Below, piece after piece: positions 38,032 to 46,647 of a DNA stretch of 64,000 nucleotides. Both the position numbers and the translations under genes were made by a program. Origin of the DNA: Stutzerimonas stutzeri (lineage in GTDB: Bacteria > Pseudomonadota > Gammaproteobacteria > Pseudomonadales > Pseudomonadaceae). Location of the stretch: positions 19,078 to 83,077 of the forward strand of contig NZ_POUL01000015.1 in assembly GCF_002890895.1 (NCBI RefSeq), in the 5' to 3' direction. The stretch's first letter is position 1, and every line of letters starts with the position of its first letter. Under the pieces are notes generated by a model. That model saw only the letters and a list, made by a program, of their open reading frames with translations, ran no database searches and was not told the DNA's origin.

Positions 38032-38931
38032 TCACTTGTCTGCCACCAGACAGGGTTTCGCGCCGGGGCCGGACGGGCCGTGCGATGCGGGGCGCCGACG
38101 CAGGCTCAGTCCGGCGTGAACCACCAGTGTCGCGATGACCAGCGCGCCGCCATAAAGCGTTGACGTTGCGGGTGTCTCGTTCAGGAAATACCAGGCCCAC
38201 AGCGACCCCAGCACGCTTTCCAATAGATAGAAGAGCGCGACTTCCGCAGAGGGCAGATAGCGGGTCGCGTTATTGATCAACAACGTGGCCAGCGGCATCT
38301 GGATCAGGCCCATGATTGCCAGTGCCCAGTAGCTCGTCATCTCCAGGCCCAACGGCTCGGCCTTGGGCCAGGCAATCAGCGCAGCCGCCAGGCCGCCGAG
38401 CGCGATGAGGGGCATCCGATCGATAGCAGGGTGGCGGCGCAGCAGGGTGAGATTGGCGCCCACCGCTGCCGAGGACAACAGCGCATAACCGTTGCCAGCC
38501 AGATCGGTGGGGGTGAAGGCTCCGGCGAAGACCACCATGATCCCCAGCGCCGCCACACCGATGGCCAGCCAGGTGTGCAACGCCACCGACTCGCCCAGGA
38601 AAAAGCGTGTGAACAGGGCGGCGAACAGGGGCGCCGTGCTGAGCACGACCACCACGTTGGCCACCGTGGTATGGATGACCGCGAGCACGAAAAAGATCGA
38701 AGTGAAGGCCAACAGCAAGGCCGAGGCGGCGCTGATCAGCGGTTGTGCCTTGAGACTCGCACGGCTTTTCGCAGACAGCGAGAACGCACCCAGCGCCAGG
38801 AACATCAACAGCCCCCGCCAGAACACGATGCTCCAGCCATCGGCCTGTGCCAGGCGCACCAACAGGCCATCGAAACTAAGTACGACGATGCCGCTGCTTA
38901 CCAGAAGCAGGCCGCGCGCTGAATCGTTCAA
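38032..38931 (-). CDS. DMT superfamily transporter (EamA/RhaT-type)
   Basis: A 299-residue membrane protein. The start is a TTG at 38931 with a strong GGAGG eight bases upstream, and no ATG fits as well. Ten hydrophobic helices are arranged as two EamA repeats of five, for example GLLLVSSGIVVLSFDGLLVR near the start, then VALHTWLAIGVAALGIMVVF, and LPSAEVALFYLLESVLGSLW with the family's conserved Glu. Such proteins export metabolites or amino acids across the inner membrane; the substrate is unknown. The C-terminal tail is short and basic. Confidence 0.88.
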   Translation of the reverse strand: MNDSARGLLLVSSGIVVLSFDGLLVRLAQADGWSIVFWRGLLMFLALGAFSLSAKSRASLKAQPLISAASALLLAFTSIFFVLAVIHTTVANVVVVLSTAPLFAALFTRFFLGESVALHTWLAIGVAALGIMVVFAGAFTPTDLAGNGYALLSSAAVGANLTLLRRHPAIDRMPLIALGGLAAALIAWPKAEPLGLEMTSYWALAIMGLIQMPLATLLINNATRYLPSAEVALFYLLESVLGSLWAWYFLNETPATSTLYGGALVIATLVVHAGLSLRRRPASHGPSGPGAKPCLVADK

Positions 38932-39282
38932 TCGTGGGTCCTCCGTTACCGCTGCCGGCGCCTGTCGTTGCCCTGGCGCGGCCTCGCTCTAAGCCGCGTC
39001 CGGACGCTGCGGCCATGATGGCGGCTTTGTTCGCCAAGCACCTGCCCAGAAGCGGCCCGGCGCACTGCAGTTCGCGACTTCAGGGGCTGCTAATGCTTGC
39101 CTCGCGGCGTGGCAGCTGATCCATAAGCGGCCGTATTGGCCGGAGCATGTCACGCCGTCAGATCTCTCCCACAAGCGCCTCGAAGGCGAAGTTATCCGTT
39201 TTTGCGGCTGATAAAGATTCGCATATACGAGCCGTTTCGCATGGCCCTATAATCCGCGACTTCTTTTTTGAGGCGGCCAGAC
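38932..39282. other. Divergent intergenic region
   Basis: About 350 bases between the EamA exporter and the fatty-acid-hydroxylase-type gene, which are transcribed away from each other. A CTATAAT at about 39247-39253 fits a -10 element for the plus-strand gene. Nothing else was recognised. Confidence 0.45.
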
Positions 39283-40302
39283 ATGGGCGTTCTTGAATCC
39301 CTCCATCACTACCTTGCCGAACCGCTGATCGAGCAGTTTCTCGGCGTTTTCGACCTGAACGGCCGCCTTGGCGTGCTGTTTCTTGCCATCTCCTACGCCA
39401 CCGCTTATGGCCTGTTTCGCTACCGATCACGCCGCGGCCTGACTGACGCACCCTCGTTCTGGCAGTTCATCGGTGGAAATAGGGTGCACCTGCACCGTTC
39501 GGCCTTGCTCGATTTCCGCTATTACTTCGTGCGTGGAGTCATCAAAGTGTTGCTGGTGGTGCCCATCGTGGGCCTGGTCGACCCCTATATCCTCCGCTCG
39601 GGCGACTACATCAGCTTCTTCACCAACCTGTGGGGCGAGCGGCCACAGGTCGGGCACAACCTGACGCTGGCGCTGCTGTATGGGCTCGGCGTATTCCTGA
39701 TCAGCGACTTCACCCACTACTGGGTTCATCGCGCCTTTCATTGCAGTTGGCTGTGGGAGTTTCACAAGGTCCATCACTCGGCGCCGGTGATGGTTCCGCT
39801 GACGGCGAGCCGCGTCCATTTTCTGGAAAAAGTAGTCGGCAGGCCCGTCGATCTGGTTTTCCTCGGCGCCTATGCCGGTGCGTTCTGGTATGCCTGCGGC
39901 GGGGAGATCAGCCGCTACACCCTGTTCGGCGTGACCTATCTGGTATTCATCTTCAATGGCCTGGCCTCGAACCTGCGGCACAGTCATGTGTGGCTGTCAT
40001 TCGGGCCGCGCCTCGAGCACATCTTCAACAGCCCAGCCCAGCATCAGATTCACCACAGCGATGCGCCGCGGCATTTCCACAAGAACTTCAGCACCAACCT
40101 GTCGTTGTGGGACTGGATTTTCGGCACCCTTTACGTCACCAGCTCGGTGCCGGAACGCATCGAATTCGGCACCGCCGAACGCGACTCGCACCGCTACCTG
40201 ACGCTCTACAGCCTGATCGTGATGCCCTTTGTGGATACAGCACGCAAGCTCGTATCCAGCCGCCGTCCCTTCACCACGCCAGACAGCGCACCCGACGCCT
40301 GA
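39283..40302 (+). CDS. Sterol desaturase/fatty acid hydroxylase family protein
   Basis: A 339-residue integral membrane di-iron protein from the ATG at 39283 (MGVLESLHHYLAEPL), with GAGG upstream. The three histidine clusters are present: THYWVHRAFH, FHKVHHSAP and HQIHHSDAPRHFHKNF, plus FNGLASNLRHSHVW. Four or five membrane helices surround them. Family members hydroxylate or desaturate sterols, fatty acids or alkyl lipids using oxygen; the bacterial substrate is not known here. The length is normal and the gene stands alone. Confidence 0.9.
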   Translation: MGVLESLHHYLAEPLIEQFLGVFDLNGRLGVLFLAISYATAYGLFRYRSRRGLTDAPSFWQFIGGNRVHLHRSALLDFRYYFVRGVIKVLLVVPIVGLVDPYILRSGDYISFFTNLWGERPQVGHNLTLALLYGLGVFLISDFTHYWVHRAFHCSWLWEFHKVHHSAPVMVPLTASRVHFLEKVVGRPVDLVFLGAYAGAFWYACGGEISRYTLFGVTYLVFIFNGLASNLRHSHVWLSFGPRLEHIFNSPAQHQIHHSDAPRHFHKNFSTNLSLWDWIFGTLYVTSSVPERIEFGTAERDSHRYLTLYSLIVMPFVDTARKLVSSRRPFTTPDSAPDA

Positions 40303-40618
40303 GACTGGCGTTTGCTTCTGTCCATGGCGGGGCGAACGGCGCGGCTGGGTGGCTAGACGGATTCGACCTGCCTCTGCTGATGTGAGCTCACCGGCGCCCT
40401 GGCAAGCGACGCTTGCAGCCTCGCCACTCTCGCACCTTCACCTGGTAATTCGATAGCTGGCGCGAGGCCAGCTAGATTCAACCGTTCGGTTTATGGTTGG
40501 CGGAGAAGCCGCGGGCTATGTTTCGCATGCCGCGCCGCAACAGGTCCGTATTCCCCAGTCCTCGGCGGATTGGTTGTGGGAAAAGGATGTGAACCACTAT
40601 CCCGAATGGAGCTACACA
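40303..40618. other. Intergenic region upstream of curlin-repeat gene
   Basis: About 315 bases. An 8-bp hairpin, TAGCTGGC (40454-40461) with GCCAGCTA (40467-40474), is the only clear structure. The region should contain the promoter of the curlin-repeat gene; no operator was recognised. Confidence 0.5.
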
Positions 40619-41536
40619 ATGTTCAATAAAAAGACCCTTCTCGCGCTTCTTATCTCTGCCGCTGCTGCTAATGCCATGGCCGCGTCCAGCGAAGCCTACG
40701 TAGGCCAGGATGGCAACAATCAACAGGCTACCGTGACTCAGGAGGGCGGCGATCAGTTCGCTCTGGTCTTCCAGGACGGTGAAGGCAACATCGGTACTAC
40801 CTATCAAGCTGGCTCCGACAACCGTTCCGGTGTCTACCAGTCGGGAAATTTGAACACGGCTGCTGTTTCACAAAACAGCGTGAACTCGGACTCTACGGTT
40901 GCTCAATCTGGCATCAAGAACAATGCCGAGATCAAACAGGTTGCGGCTAATAACGCGTCGCTCGTTTTCCAAGCCGGCGAAGCCAACAACGCCGAGGTTA
41001 CTCACGGTGGCGGCGGCGGCCACTACTCATGGGTGACTCAGAACGGCTTCAGCAACGATGCCACCCTGAAGCAAGGTGGCAATGCAAACTGGTCATTTAT
41101 CACCCAATCCGGTAATGACAACGAGGCCAATGTCGGGCAGTACGGTAATAACAACCTGTCAGACGTATCTCAGAACGGTAACGACAACGTCGCTACTGTC
41201 AGCCAGAAAGATACTGGTATCGTCATTGCCGACCAGATCGGAACAGGCAACGAGTTGCTCGTTACCCAAGGCGATCTGGCTGTCGCAGAAATTGTCCAGA
41301 CGGGTAACTACAACGACGTTGAGATTGAACAGAAAGGCAGCGGCAACTACGCCAACGTCGATCAGGACGGTCAGTCGAACGACGCTGATATCACCCAATC
41401 CGGCACCGTCAACGACGCTTATATCGTTCAAAGCGGCGTGAGCAACATGGCCGTCGCTATGCAGTCTGGCATGGGCGATCTGGCATCTATCATCCAGACC
41501 GGTTCGGGCAACATGGCTACCGTTACTCAGAAGTAA
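40619..41536 (+). CDS. Secreted curlin-repeat protein (CsgA/CsgB-like, orphan)
   Basis: A 305-residue protein from the ATG at 40619, with GGAG seven bases upstream. A signal peptide (MFNKKTLLALLISAAAANAM, cut near AMAASS) is followed by about thirteen imperfect repeats of roughly 22 residues. They follow the curlin pattern Q-x-G-x2-N-x-(A/V)-x-(I/V)-x-Q, for example VTQNGFSNDATLKQGGN, ITQSGNDNEANVGQYGN, VSQNGNDNVATVSQ and IIQTGSGNMATVTQK. Such repeats stack into amyloid. Unlike csg operons, no csgE, csgF, csgG or second subunit is adjacent. It may be a fibre subunit exported by machinery encoded elsewhere, or a phage- or matrix-linked amyloid. Confidence 0.85.
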   Translation: MFNKKTLLALLISAAAANAMAASSEAYVGQDGNNQQATVTQEGGDQFALVFQDGEGNIGTTYQAGSDNRSGVYQSGNLNTAAVSQNSVNSDSTVAQSGIKNNAEIKQVAANNASLVFQAGEANNAEVTHGGGGGHYSWVTQNGFSNDATLKQGGNANWSFITQSGNDNEANVGQYGNNNLSDVSQNGNDNVATVSQKDTGIVIADQIGTGNELLVTQGDLAVAEIVQTGNYNDVEIEQKGSGNYANVDQDGQSNDADITQSGTVNDAYIVQSGVSNMAVAMQSGMGDLASIIQTGSGNMATVTQK

Positions 41537-41555
41537 AAGTGACTGCAGTGACACC

Positions 41556-41581
41556 AAGCCCGGCGAATGCCGGGCTTCTTG
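41556..41581 (+). terminator. Terminator after curlin-repeat gene
   Basis: AAGCCCGGC (41556-41564) pairs with GCCGGGCTT (41569-41577) around a GAAT loop, followed by CTTCTTGC. It is 20 bases past the stop. Confidence 0.8.
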
Positions 41582-41770
41582 CTATTAGCCGACGTAGAAT
41601 TGCAGCGGCTATCGAACCGGTTTGGCGCGCTATCTTCGGCGCAGTGCCAAACAGCTCTCGCCGAGCACGCGGCGTTTCAGCAGGCTGGCCGGCAGCGTGC
41701 GGCCCCCCGTCTGGATTAGTCTGCAAAGGCTGGAATCGGATAACGCTTGCTCCTGCTCCGCAGCTTGCGC

Positions 41771-42493
41771 TCAGCTAGCCTCAGCCTGTCGTTCCTCGGC
41801 CACGCTCAGACGAGCAGTCTCTAGCTTCGCCTGAAGCTCTGCCACCAGGGCATCCACCTGACCTAACGCTTCAGCCACCGAGGCCGCCAGCACCTCGCCC
41901 CCGGTTTCCTGCCCTTCAATCGCGATCTGATGGATGCGGGTGATGCCGATGAAGTTGAGCGCCGTCACCAGGTTCGGCTCCAGGTGGTTCATCTGCGCCA
42001 TCTCGCCACCAGGACCGTAGCCGATGCCCCCGCGGGCGGTGAGGATAACGGCATGCCGTGGCCGGTCGGCCAGCAGCGGTACGTAGGGTTCGGGTAGTTT
42101 GGTTTCGTCGATCTCAATCGTCCTTCCTGGGCGCACGATGAGGTCGACCCACGCCTTGAGCGCGGCGGGCATGCCGAAATTGTAGAAAGGCGTCCCGATG
42201 ATCAGCACATCCGCCGCGATCAGCTCATCGACCAGCCGGTCGCTCTCGGCCAATGTCTCCTTCATCCATGCTTCACGACGATCTTCAGGCGTGAAGGAGG
42301 AGGCGATCCAGTCGTGGCTGATGAAAGAGGGCGGGTTCTGGCCGATGTCCCGATAGGTCACGCTGTCCTGCGCGCGATGAGCGCGCCATTGGCTGACGAA
42401 GCGGTGGCTGAGATGACGGCTGTGGGAGCCGTGCTCATCCCTTCCGGCAAGACCGGGGCGGGCACTGGCGTCGAGGTGCAGAAGGTGCGTCAT
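41771..42493 (-). CDS. FMN-dependent NADH-azoreductase/NAD(P)H oxidoreductase (AzoR-like)
   Basis: A 240-residue flavodoxin-fold protein with GGAG before its ATG. The N-terminal FMN loop is LLHLDASARPG, with a Ser and Arg for phosphate binding. The second loop is TPFYNFGMPAALKAWVDLIV and the third is ILTARGGIGYGPGG. It is slightly longer than E. coli AzoR, with an extended C-terminal helix (VDALVAELQAKLETARLSVA). Members reduce quinones and azo dyes with NADH. A LysR regulator is divergently transcribed about 115 bases away and probably controls it in response to electrophiles. Confidence 0.88.
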   Translation of the reverse strand: MTHLLHLDASARPGLAGRDEHGSHSRHLSHRFVSQWRAHRAQDSVTYRDIGQNPPSFISHDWIASSFTPEDRREAWMKETLAESDRLVDELIAADVLIIGTPFYNFGMPAALKAWVDLIVRPGRTIEIDETKLPEPYVPLLADRPRHAVILTARGGIGYGPGGEMAQMNHLEPNLVTALNFIGITRIHQIAIEGQETGGEVLAASVAEALGQVDALVAELQAKLETARLSVAEERQAEAS

Positions 42494-42610
42494 GGTGGGT
42501 CTCCTGTGTGACTTAATTCATCTGTCATTCGCGGTAGACCCAGACTAGGTTTAGCCTCTGTGGGCGACAAACGACCATTTCTTCCAGTTACAGATGAGGA
42601 AAACTCAGCC

Positions 42611-43516
42611 ATGGCGCACCGCTGGTTACCTTCGCTATCCGCCTTGCGTGCCTTTGAAGCGGCCGCCCGCCATGAGAGCGCCAAGCAGGCTGCCGAGGAA
42701 TTGAACGTTACCGCTACGGCCATCAGCCACCAGATTCGCTCGCTTGAAGAATCCCTCGGCGTGGCGCTGTTTCTACGCAAACCCAGGCAGCTGGAATTGA
42801 CCGCTCAGGGGCGTGAGCTGCAACAGACGCTGGAGACCGCGTTCGACAGCATCAGCGCCACGGTCGACCGCCTCAGCGCCGGGCCCTGCCGACAGGCGAT
42901 CACCCTCAGCACCACGCCGGCCATCGCCGTGCGCTGGCTGGTGCCCTGGGTCTGCCTGTTGCGCGAATCCCATCCCGATATCGACCTGCGCTTCCATACC
43001 TCGCACGAGCCGGTGGCGCTGGATGGCGTGACGGCGGATATGGCCATCCGCTACGGTGACGGCCGCTGGCCGGGGCTGATGGCGGAGAAGTTGATCGACA
43101 ACACCTTCGTCCCGGTCTGCAGCCCATTGCTCGGCCTGAGTGACGCCGCCGACTTGCCCAACCATCCGCTGATCCACTTCCAGGCACGGGGCGCCGCCTC
43201 GGCTCCGATTCATTGGGCGGCGTGGCAAAAGCTCGCCAAGGTGCCGGGGCTGGACGTCAGCGCCGGGCTGGTTTTCTCCGACGAAACCCACGCCATCTCC
43301 GCCGCCATCGGTGCCCAAGGCGTAGCTTTGATGAGCCGGCAGTTGGTCGAGGATGAAGTGATAGCAGGGCGGTTGGTGCAGCCGTTCGGTCCGGAGATGG
43401 CGGGCAAGCCGTTTCATCTGGTTTATCCGGAGAGCCGTCGGGATGATCCGACGGTTCTGGCGGTAAGGGAGTGGGTGATGAAGGTGCCTGGTGGGTTGTG
43501 TGAAGTAGGGCGCTGA
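42611..43516 (+). CDS. LysR-family transcriptional regulator (GcvA-like)
   Basis: A 301-residue protein from the ATG at 42611, with GAGGAAAA upstream; an earlier in-frame GTG is less likely. The helix-turn-helix is LPSLSALRAFEAAARHESAK then ELNVTATAISHQIRSLEESL, typical of the GcvA/AmpR subgroup. The substrate-binding domain includes ITLSTTPAIAVRWLVPWVCL and VTADMAIRYGDGRWPGL. It faces the azoreductase gene, so it is likely the local activator or repressor. The ligand is unknown. Confidence 0.9.
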   Translation: MAHRWLPSLSALRAFEAAARHESAKQAAEELNVTATAISHQIRSLEESLGVALFLRKPRQLELTAQGRELQQTLETAFDSISATVDRLSAGPCRQAITLSTTPAIAVRWLVPWVCLLRESHPDIDLRFHTSHEPVALDGVTADMAIRYGDGRWPGLMAEKLIDNTFVPVCSPLLGLSDAADLPNHPLIHFQARGAASAPIHWAAWQKLAKVPGLDVSAGLVFSDETHAISAAIGAQGVALMSRQLVEDEVIAGRLVQPFGPEMAGKPFHLVYPESRRDDPTVLAVREWVMKVPGGLCEVGR

Positions 43517-43551
43517 TACCGGCAAAGCCGAGCCGCGCTACCCGAGGCTCG

Positions 43552-43625
43552 ACCGTAGGGTGGAATATGGCGAAGCCTTTTCCACGCGTATCTTTCAGGC
43601 TACTTGCTAGCTGCCCACCTTCCTC
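43552..43625. repeat. REP-like inverted repeats between convergent genes
   Basis: GTGGAA (43560-43565) and TTCCAC (43580-43585) flank ATGGCGAAGCC within a GTAGGGTGGAA context, the form of a dispersed Pseudomonas palindrome. A second inverted pair, CTTCCTCC and GGAGGAAG, follows between about 43619 and 43655. They probably serve as transcription ends for both flanking genes. Confidence 0.5.
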
Positions 43626-43667
43626 CTCGCTAACGGCCAACGAGGTGGAGGAAGACGCGGCGCGGTG

Positions 43668-45308
43668 TTATCGCGCCTTCACGACCGTTGGGCGCGGTAC
43701 CCTGAGCTCGCTCCGCAGGCCGATGACGATGCTGACGCACATCAGCAGCAGGACGAAGGTGAACGGGAAGCCGGTCGTTACCACCATGGATTGCAAGGCC
43801 TTGAGACCACCCCCCAACAGCAGGGCGATGGCGACCAGCCCTTCAAAAATGCACCAGAACACGCGCTGAGGGATGGGGCCGTCGTCCTTGCCGCCGGACG
43901 TGATGGTATCGATGACCAATGAGCCGCTGTCCGATGAGGTGATGAAGAACACCGCCACCAGAACGATGCCCAACAGGGACATCGCCTGAGTGAATGGCAT
44001 CACGTCGAACATCGCGAACAGCTTGACCTCCAGCGCCGCATCCGCCACAGCTCGATAGCCGTCATTGATGTACTGGTCGAACGCGACGCCAGAAAAGATC
44101 GACATCCAGAGAATGCAGACGGCTGACGGGACGATCAGCACGCAGATCATGAATTCGCGCACCGTGCGGCCGCGACTGACCCGGGCAATGAACATCCCCA
44201 CGAAGGGCGACCACGACACCCACCACGCCCAGTAGAACGAGGACCAGCCTTGTGCGTAGTTCTCGTCTTCACGGCCGAAGGGCTGCGACAGCGCCGGCAG
44301 ATAGGCGAAATAGCTGACCACTGAGTCCGCGACCCGCTCCACGATAGCGCCAGTTGGGCCAAATACGCACACAGCGATCAGCAGTACGAACGCCATGATC
44401 ATGTTTATTTCGGAAGCCTTCTTGACGCCCCCCTCAAGCCCGCGCAGAACAGAAACGGTCGCGATGCCCGTAATCAGCGTGATCAACACGATCTTCGTCG
44501 TGGCGGACACAGGTACGCCGTAAAGGAAGAACAGGCCAGCATTGATCTGTTCGGCGCCAAGCCCAAGCGAGGTCGCAAGACCGAAGAGGGTCGCCAGCAC
44601 CGCCAGTATGTCGATGGCATGGCCGACCCAGCCCCAGACCCGCTCTTTGAAGATGGGATAGAACGTAGACCTAATCGCCAGCGGCAGGCCTTTATTGAAG
44701 GCAAAGAGCGCCAGCGCTAGTCCGACGACTGCATAGATCGCCCACGCCTGGAGCCCCCAGTGATAGAGCGTGGCGGCAAGGCCGAGCCTGGCCGAGCCCT
44801 CGACATCGCCGGGCAATCCCCCGAGCGGTGCCCAGCTGTCAGGGCTCCCGGCATCCGGCGCGACCGAGCTTACAAAGTGCGTCATCGGCTCACCGACGCT
44901 CCAGAACAGCAGCCCGATGCCCATGCCAGCCGCAAACAGCATGCAGATCCATGCCAACAGCGAAAAGTCCGGTTTCGAATCAGGCCCACCGAGCCTGACT
45001 TTGCCATAGGGCGAGAGCGCAATAGCGACGGCGAATACCAGAAAAATGTTGGAGGCCAGGATGAAAAGCCAGTCGAAGCGGACCGTTACCCAGCTCATCG
45101 CAGCGGTGAATATGCCGGTTGCGAGTTCCGGGAACGCCAGCGTGAAGATGACGAACACAATCGTCATCAGTCCGGAGATCGCAAAAACAGGGTTATGGAT
45201 GTCGACCTCAATGGGGCCGATGGTCGTGACCAGATTGTCTTGGCCAATCTGGTAGTCGGTATCAATCAGGTTCCCGCCTGCCGCCGGGCTTTCACTGCTA
45301 TCGGCCAT
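43668..45308 (-). CDS. BCCT family betaine/choline/carnitine transporter
   Basis: A 546-residue inner-membrane transporter with GGAGG before its ATG. Twelve hydrophobic helices are visible. The family signature on helix 8 is present: YWAWWVSWSPFVGMFIARVS followed by RGRTVREF. The earlier helix FAAGMGIGLLFWSVGEPMTH has the Gly-rich GMGIGL, here Met-Gly-Ile-Gly, typical of sodium- or proton-coupled members. It takes up compatible solutes such as glycine betaine, or choline. Termini are short, without the long osmosensing C-terminal extension of BetP. It lies next to the AT-rich accessory island. Confidence 0.93.
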   Translation of the reverse strand: MADSSESPAAGGNLIDTDYQIGQDNLVTTIGPIEVDIHNPVFAISGLMTIVFVIFTLAFPELATGIFTAAMSWVTVRFDWLFILASNIFLVFAVAIALSPYGKVRLGGPDSKPDFSLLAWICMLFAAGMGIGLLFWSVGEPMTHFVSSVAPDAGSPDSWAPLGGLPGDVEGSARLGLAATLYHWGLQAWAIYAVVGLALALFAFNKGLPLAIRSTFYPIFKERVWGWVGHAIDILAVLATLFGLATSLGLGAEQINAGLFFLYGVPVSATTKIVLITLITGIATVSVLRGLEGGVKKASEINMIMAFVLLIAVCVFGPTGAIVERVADSVVSYFAYLPALSQPFGREDENYAQGWSSFYWAWWVSWSPFVGMFIARVSRGRTVREFMICVLIVPSAVCILWMSIFSGVAFDQYINDGYRAVADAALEVKLFAMFDVMPFTQAMSLLGIVLVAVFFITSSDSGSLVIDTITSGGKDDGPIPQRVFWCIFEGLVAIALLLGGGLKALQSMVVTTGFPFTFVLLLMCVSIVIGLRSELRVPRPTVVKAR

Positions 45309-45490
45309 GCTTTACCTCCACTGATGATCACAGCTGTCCATGCGCGCTTTTTATCCCTCGGGCTGCCTCTTACTGCTGCGGCCCGGATTGACGAGGCGGC
45401 GACTGTCGAGACCAAAGGATAGTCACGATTCTGGCGATTCGTGGTTTCGCCTGCTGCGCCAACCCCCCGTTTCCTCGAGCTCAAGCCATC

Positions 45491-46249
45491 CTATGGCTGT
45501 GCCGTCTTAACATCCGGCATTTGGGGTGAGGGAATAATGGTTTCGATTCGATAGTCCTTGAGCGGTAGGATCGTTGCTTTGCCGTCGAGATAAAGCGCTA
45601 TGCGCTCGTTTGACGAGTCAATGACGAAGCCCCTAGCTATTTCAATCTGACTGTCTAGTAGACGCACGCAATAGTCCTGACGACGGTCGGCTTTTTCACA
45701 GCCGAGTGCATATATGGGGGCATTTCTATCTATTGTCATTTGCGCAGCTTTGTAGCCCGTAAGTCCTGGAGTAATGAGGAGTAAGTTGGCTACTAGCGGC
45801 AGTAGAAGCAAAGTCAAGGTAGTGCCGCCCGCCATGGCAAAGATAGCCAACGGGATGCTCAAAAATTTTCTTTTATTTATTGTCGAGCCTGCGCTTTGGA
45901 AAAGCCTAGTACGGGGCAGCCAAGCAAGCGCAGCTATTTCAATTGTAAAAAGTGCAGCAACTCCTAAGGTAGATAAAGCAATCCAAGTGTCAGTTAGTAC
46001 GCTGAGCCAATTGCTGCAGATTGTTATTAAGGCTACGTATGCATAGATTAAATAGTCGGTGGTCGATTTCTCAAAAAAGCTGGAGTCAATACCGAAGTGA
46101 TTCACCCAGGCTTGATGATAAGTCACGCCAACTAGATAAATGGTGGAGTAACCGAGCAAGCCAAATAAAGGCGTGAAAATAATCCAAAGTGTTTTTACAA
46201 AAAATGGTTCTTTGTCGATGTTTTTGGGTTGGTTGTCTGCTTCTTCCAT
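45491..46249 (-). CDS. Multi-helix membrane protein of unknown function (accessory island)
   Basis: A 252-residue protein. A charged N-terminus (MEEADNQPKNIDKEPFFVKT) leads into four or five transmembrane helices: LWIIFTPLFGLLGYSTIYLV, YLIYAYVALITICSNWLSVL, WIALSTLGVAALFTIEIAAL, and a long double segment around SIPLAIFAMAGGTTLTLLLL. A soluble C-terminal domain of about 75 residues follows, with two cysteines (LGCEKADRRQDYCVRLLDSQ) and a strand-rich end. Base composition is clearly more AT-rich than in flanking genes, with many AAA and TTT codons, which suggests horizontal acquisition. No family was recognised. It is separated from the DGQHR cassette by a repeat-bearing gap. Confidence 0.65.
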   Translation of the reverse strand: MEEADNQPKNIDKEPFFVKTLWIIFTPLFGLLGYSTIYLVGVTYHQAWVNHFGIDSSFFEKSTTDYLIYAYVALITICSNWLSVLTDTWIALSTLGVAALFTIEIAALAWLPRTRLFQSAGSTINKRKFLSIPLAIFAMAGGTTLTLLLLPLVANLLLITPGLTGYKAAQMTIDRNAPIYALGCEKADRRQDYCVRLLDSQIEIARGFVIDSSNERIALYLDGKATILPLKDYRIETIIPSPQMPDVKTAQP

Positions 46250-46263
46250 GATTTAGCTCTACA

Positions 46264-46640
46264 TTGTGTTTCTCACAGTTTGCTGATTTATTTCCGAACC
46301 CTCAAGCACAGGGTCGAGCAAACTGGCAGGCGACGCGGTTTCCCAAATCCCGTCAGGAGTACGAGTGGAGGTGCGTGGAAAGGGGTGGAACGATAGGCCA
46401 GGGGTGGTCCATCGGGACGACCCTCGGAACAGCGACGGAGCGAGGGGAGTTAAGCGCAGCGAACCTCGGATGTCGGGCGCGCTTTTTCTCTTTGGTTACT
46501 TTCTCTAGTCCAGGCAAGAGAAAGTAATTCGCCGTGCTAGGCGAAACCTGTCGGTCGGGCGAGGAAAGCGTGGCGGGGATGTAGAGCGGTGAGCTGGCAG
46601 CCGGAAAATAAATCTGTCCCCTTTTTCCGCATTGCTAAGG
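46264..46640. repeat. GC-rich repetitive intergenic element with 11-bp inverted repeat
   Basis: The gap between two AT-rich genes is itself GC-rich and looks like a dispersed Pseudomonas element. TTACTTTCTCT (46496-46506) and AGAGAAAGTAA (46517-46527) form a perfect inverted repeat, and the end carries GAAAATAAATCTGTCCCC (about 46602-46619), a motif I recall from many Pseudomonas intergenic and mobile-element ends. The plus-strand frame inside, ending RARFFSLVTFSSPGKRK, is a by-product of the repeat. Confidence 0.55.
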
Positions 46641-46647
46641 CTCTACA

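Noticed and set aside
40619..41536. Repetitive region as a CRISPR array
   Set aside because: The repeats are imperfect, about 66 bases long and in frame, and encode curlin motifs; there are no identical repeats with unique spacers and no cas genes.
46264..46527. Plus-strand 87-codon frame as a gene
   Set aside because: It lies within the repetitive element, and its end corresponds to the inverted repeat; the ribosome site is poor.
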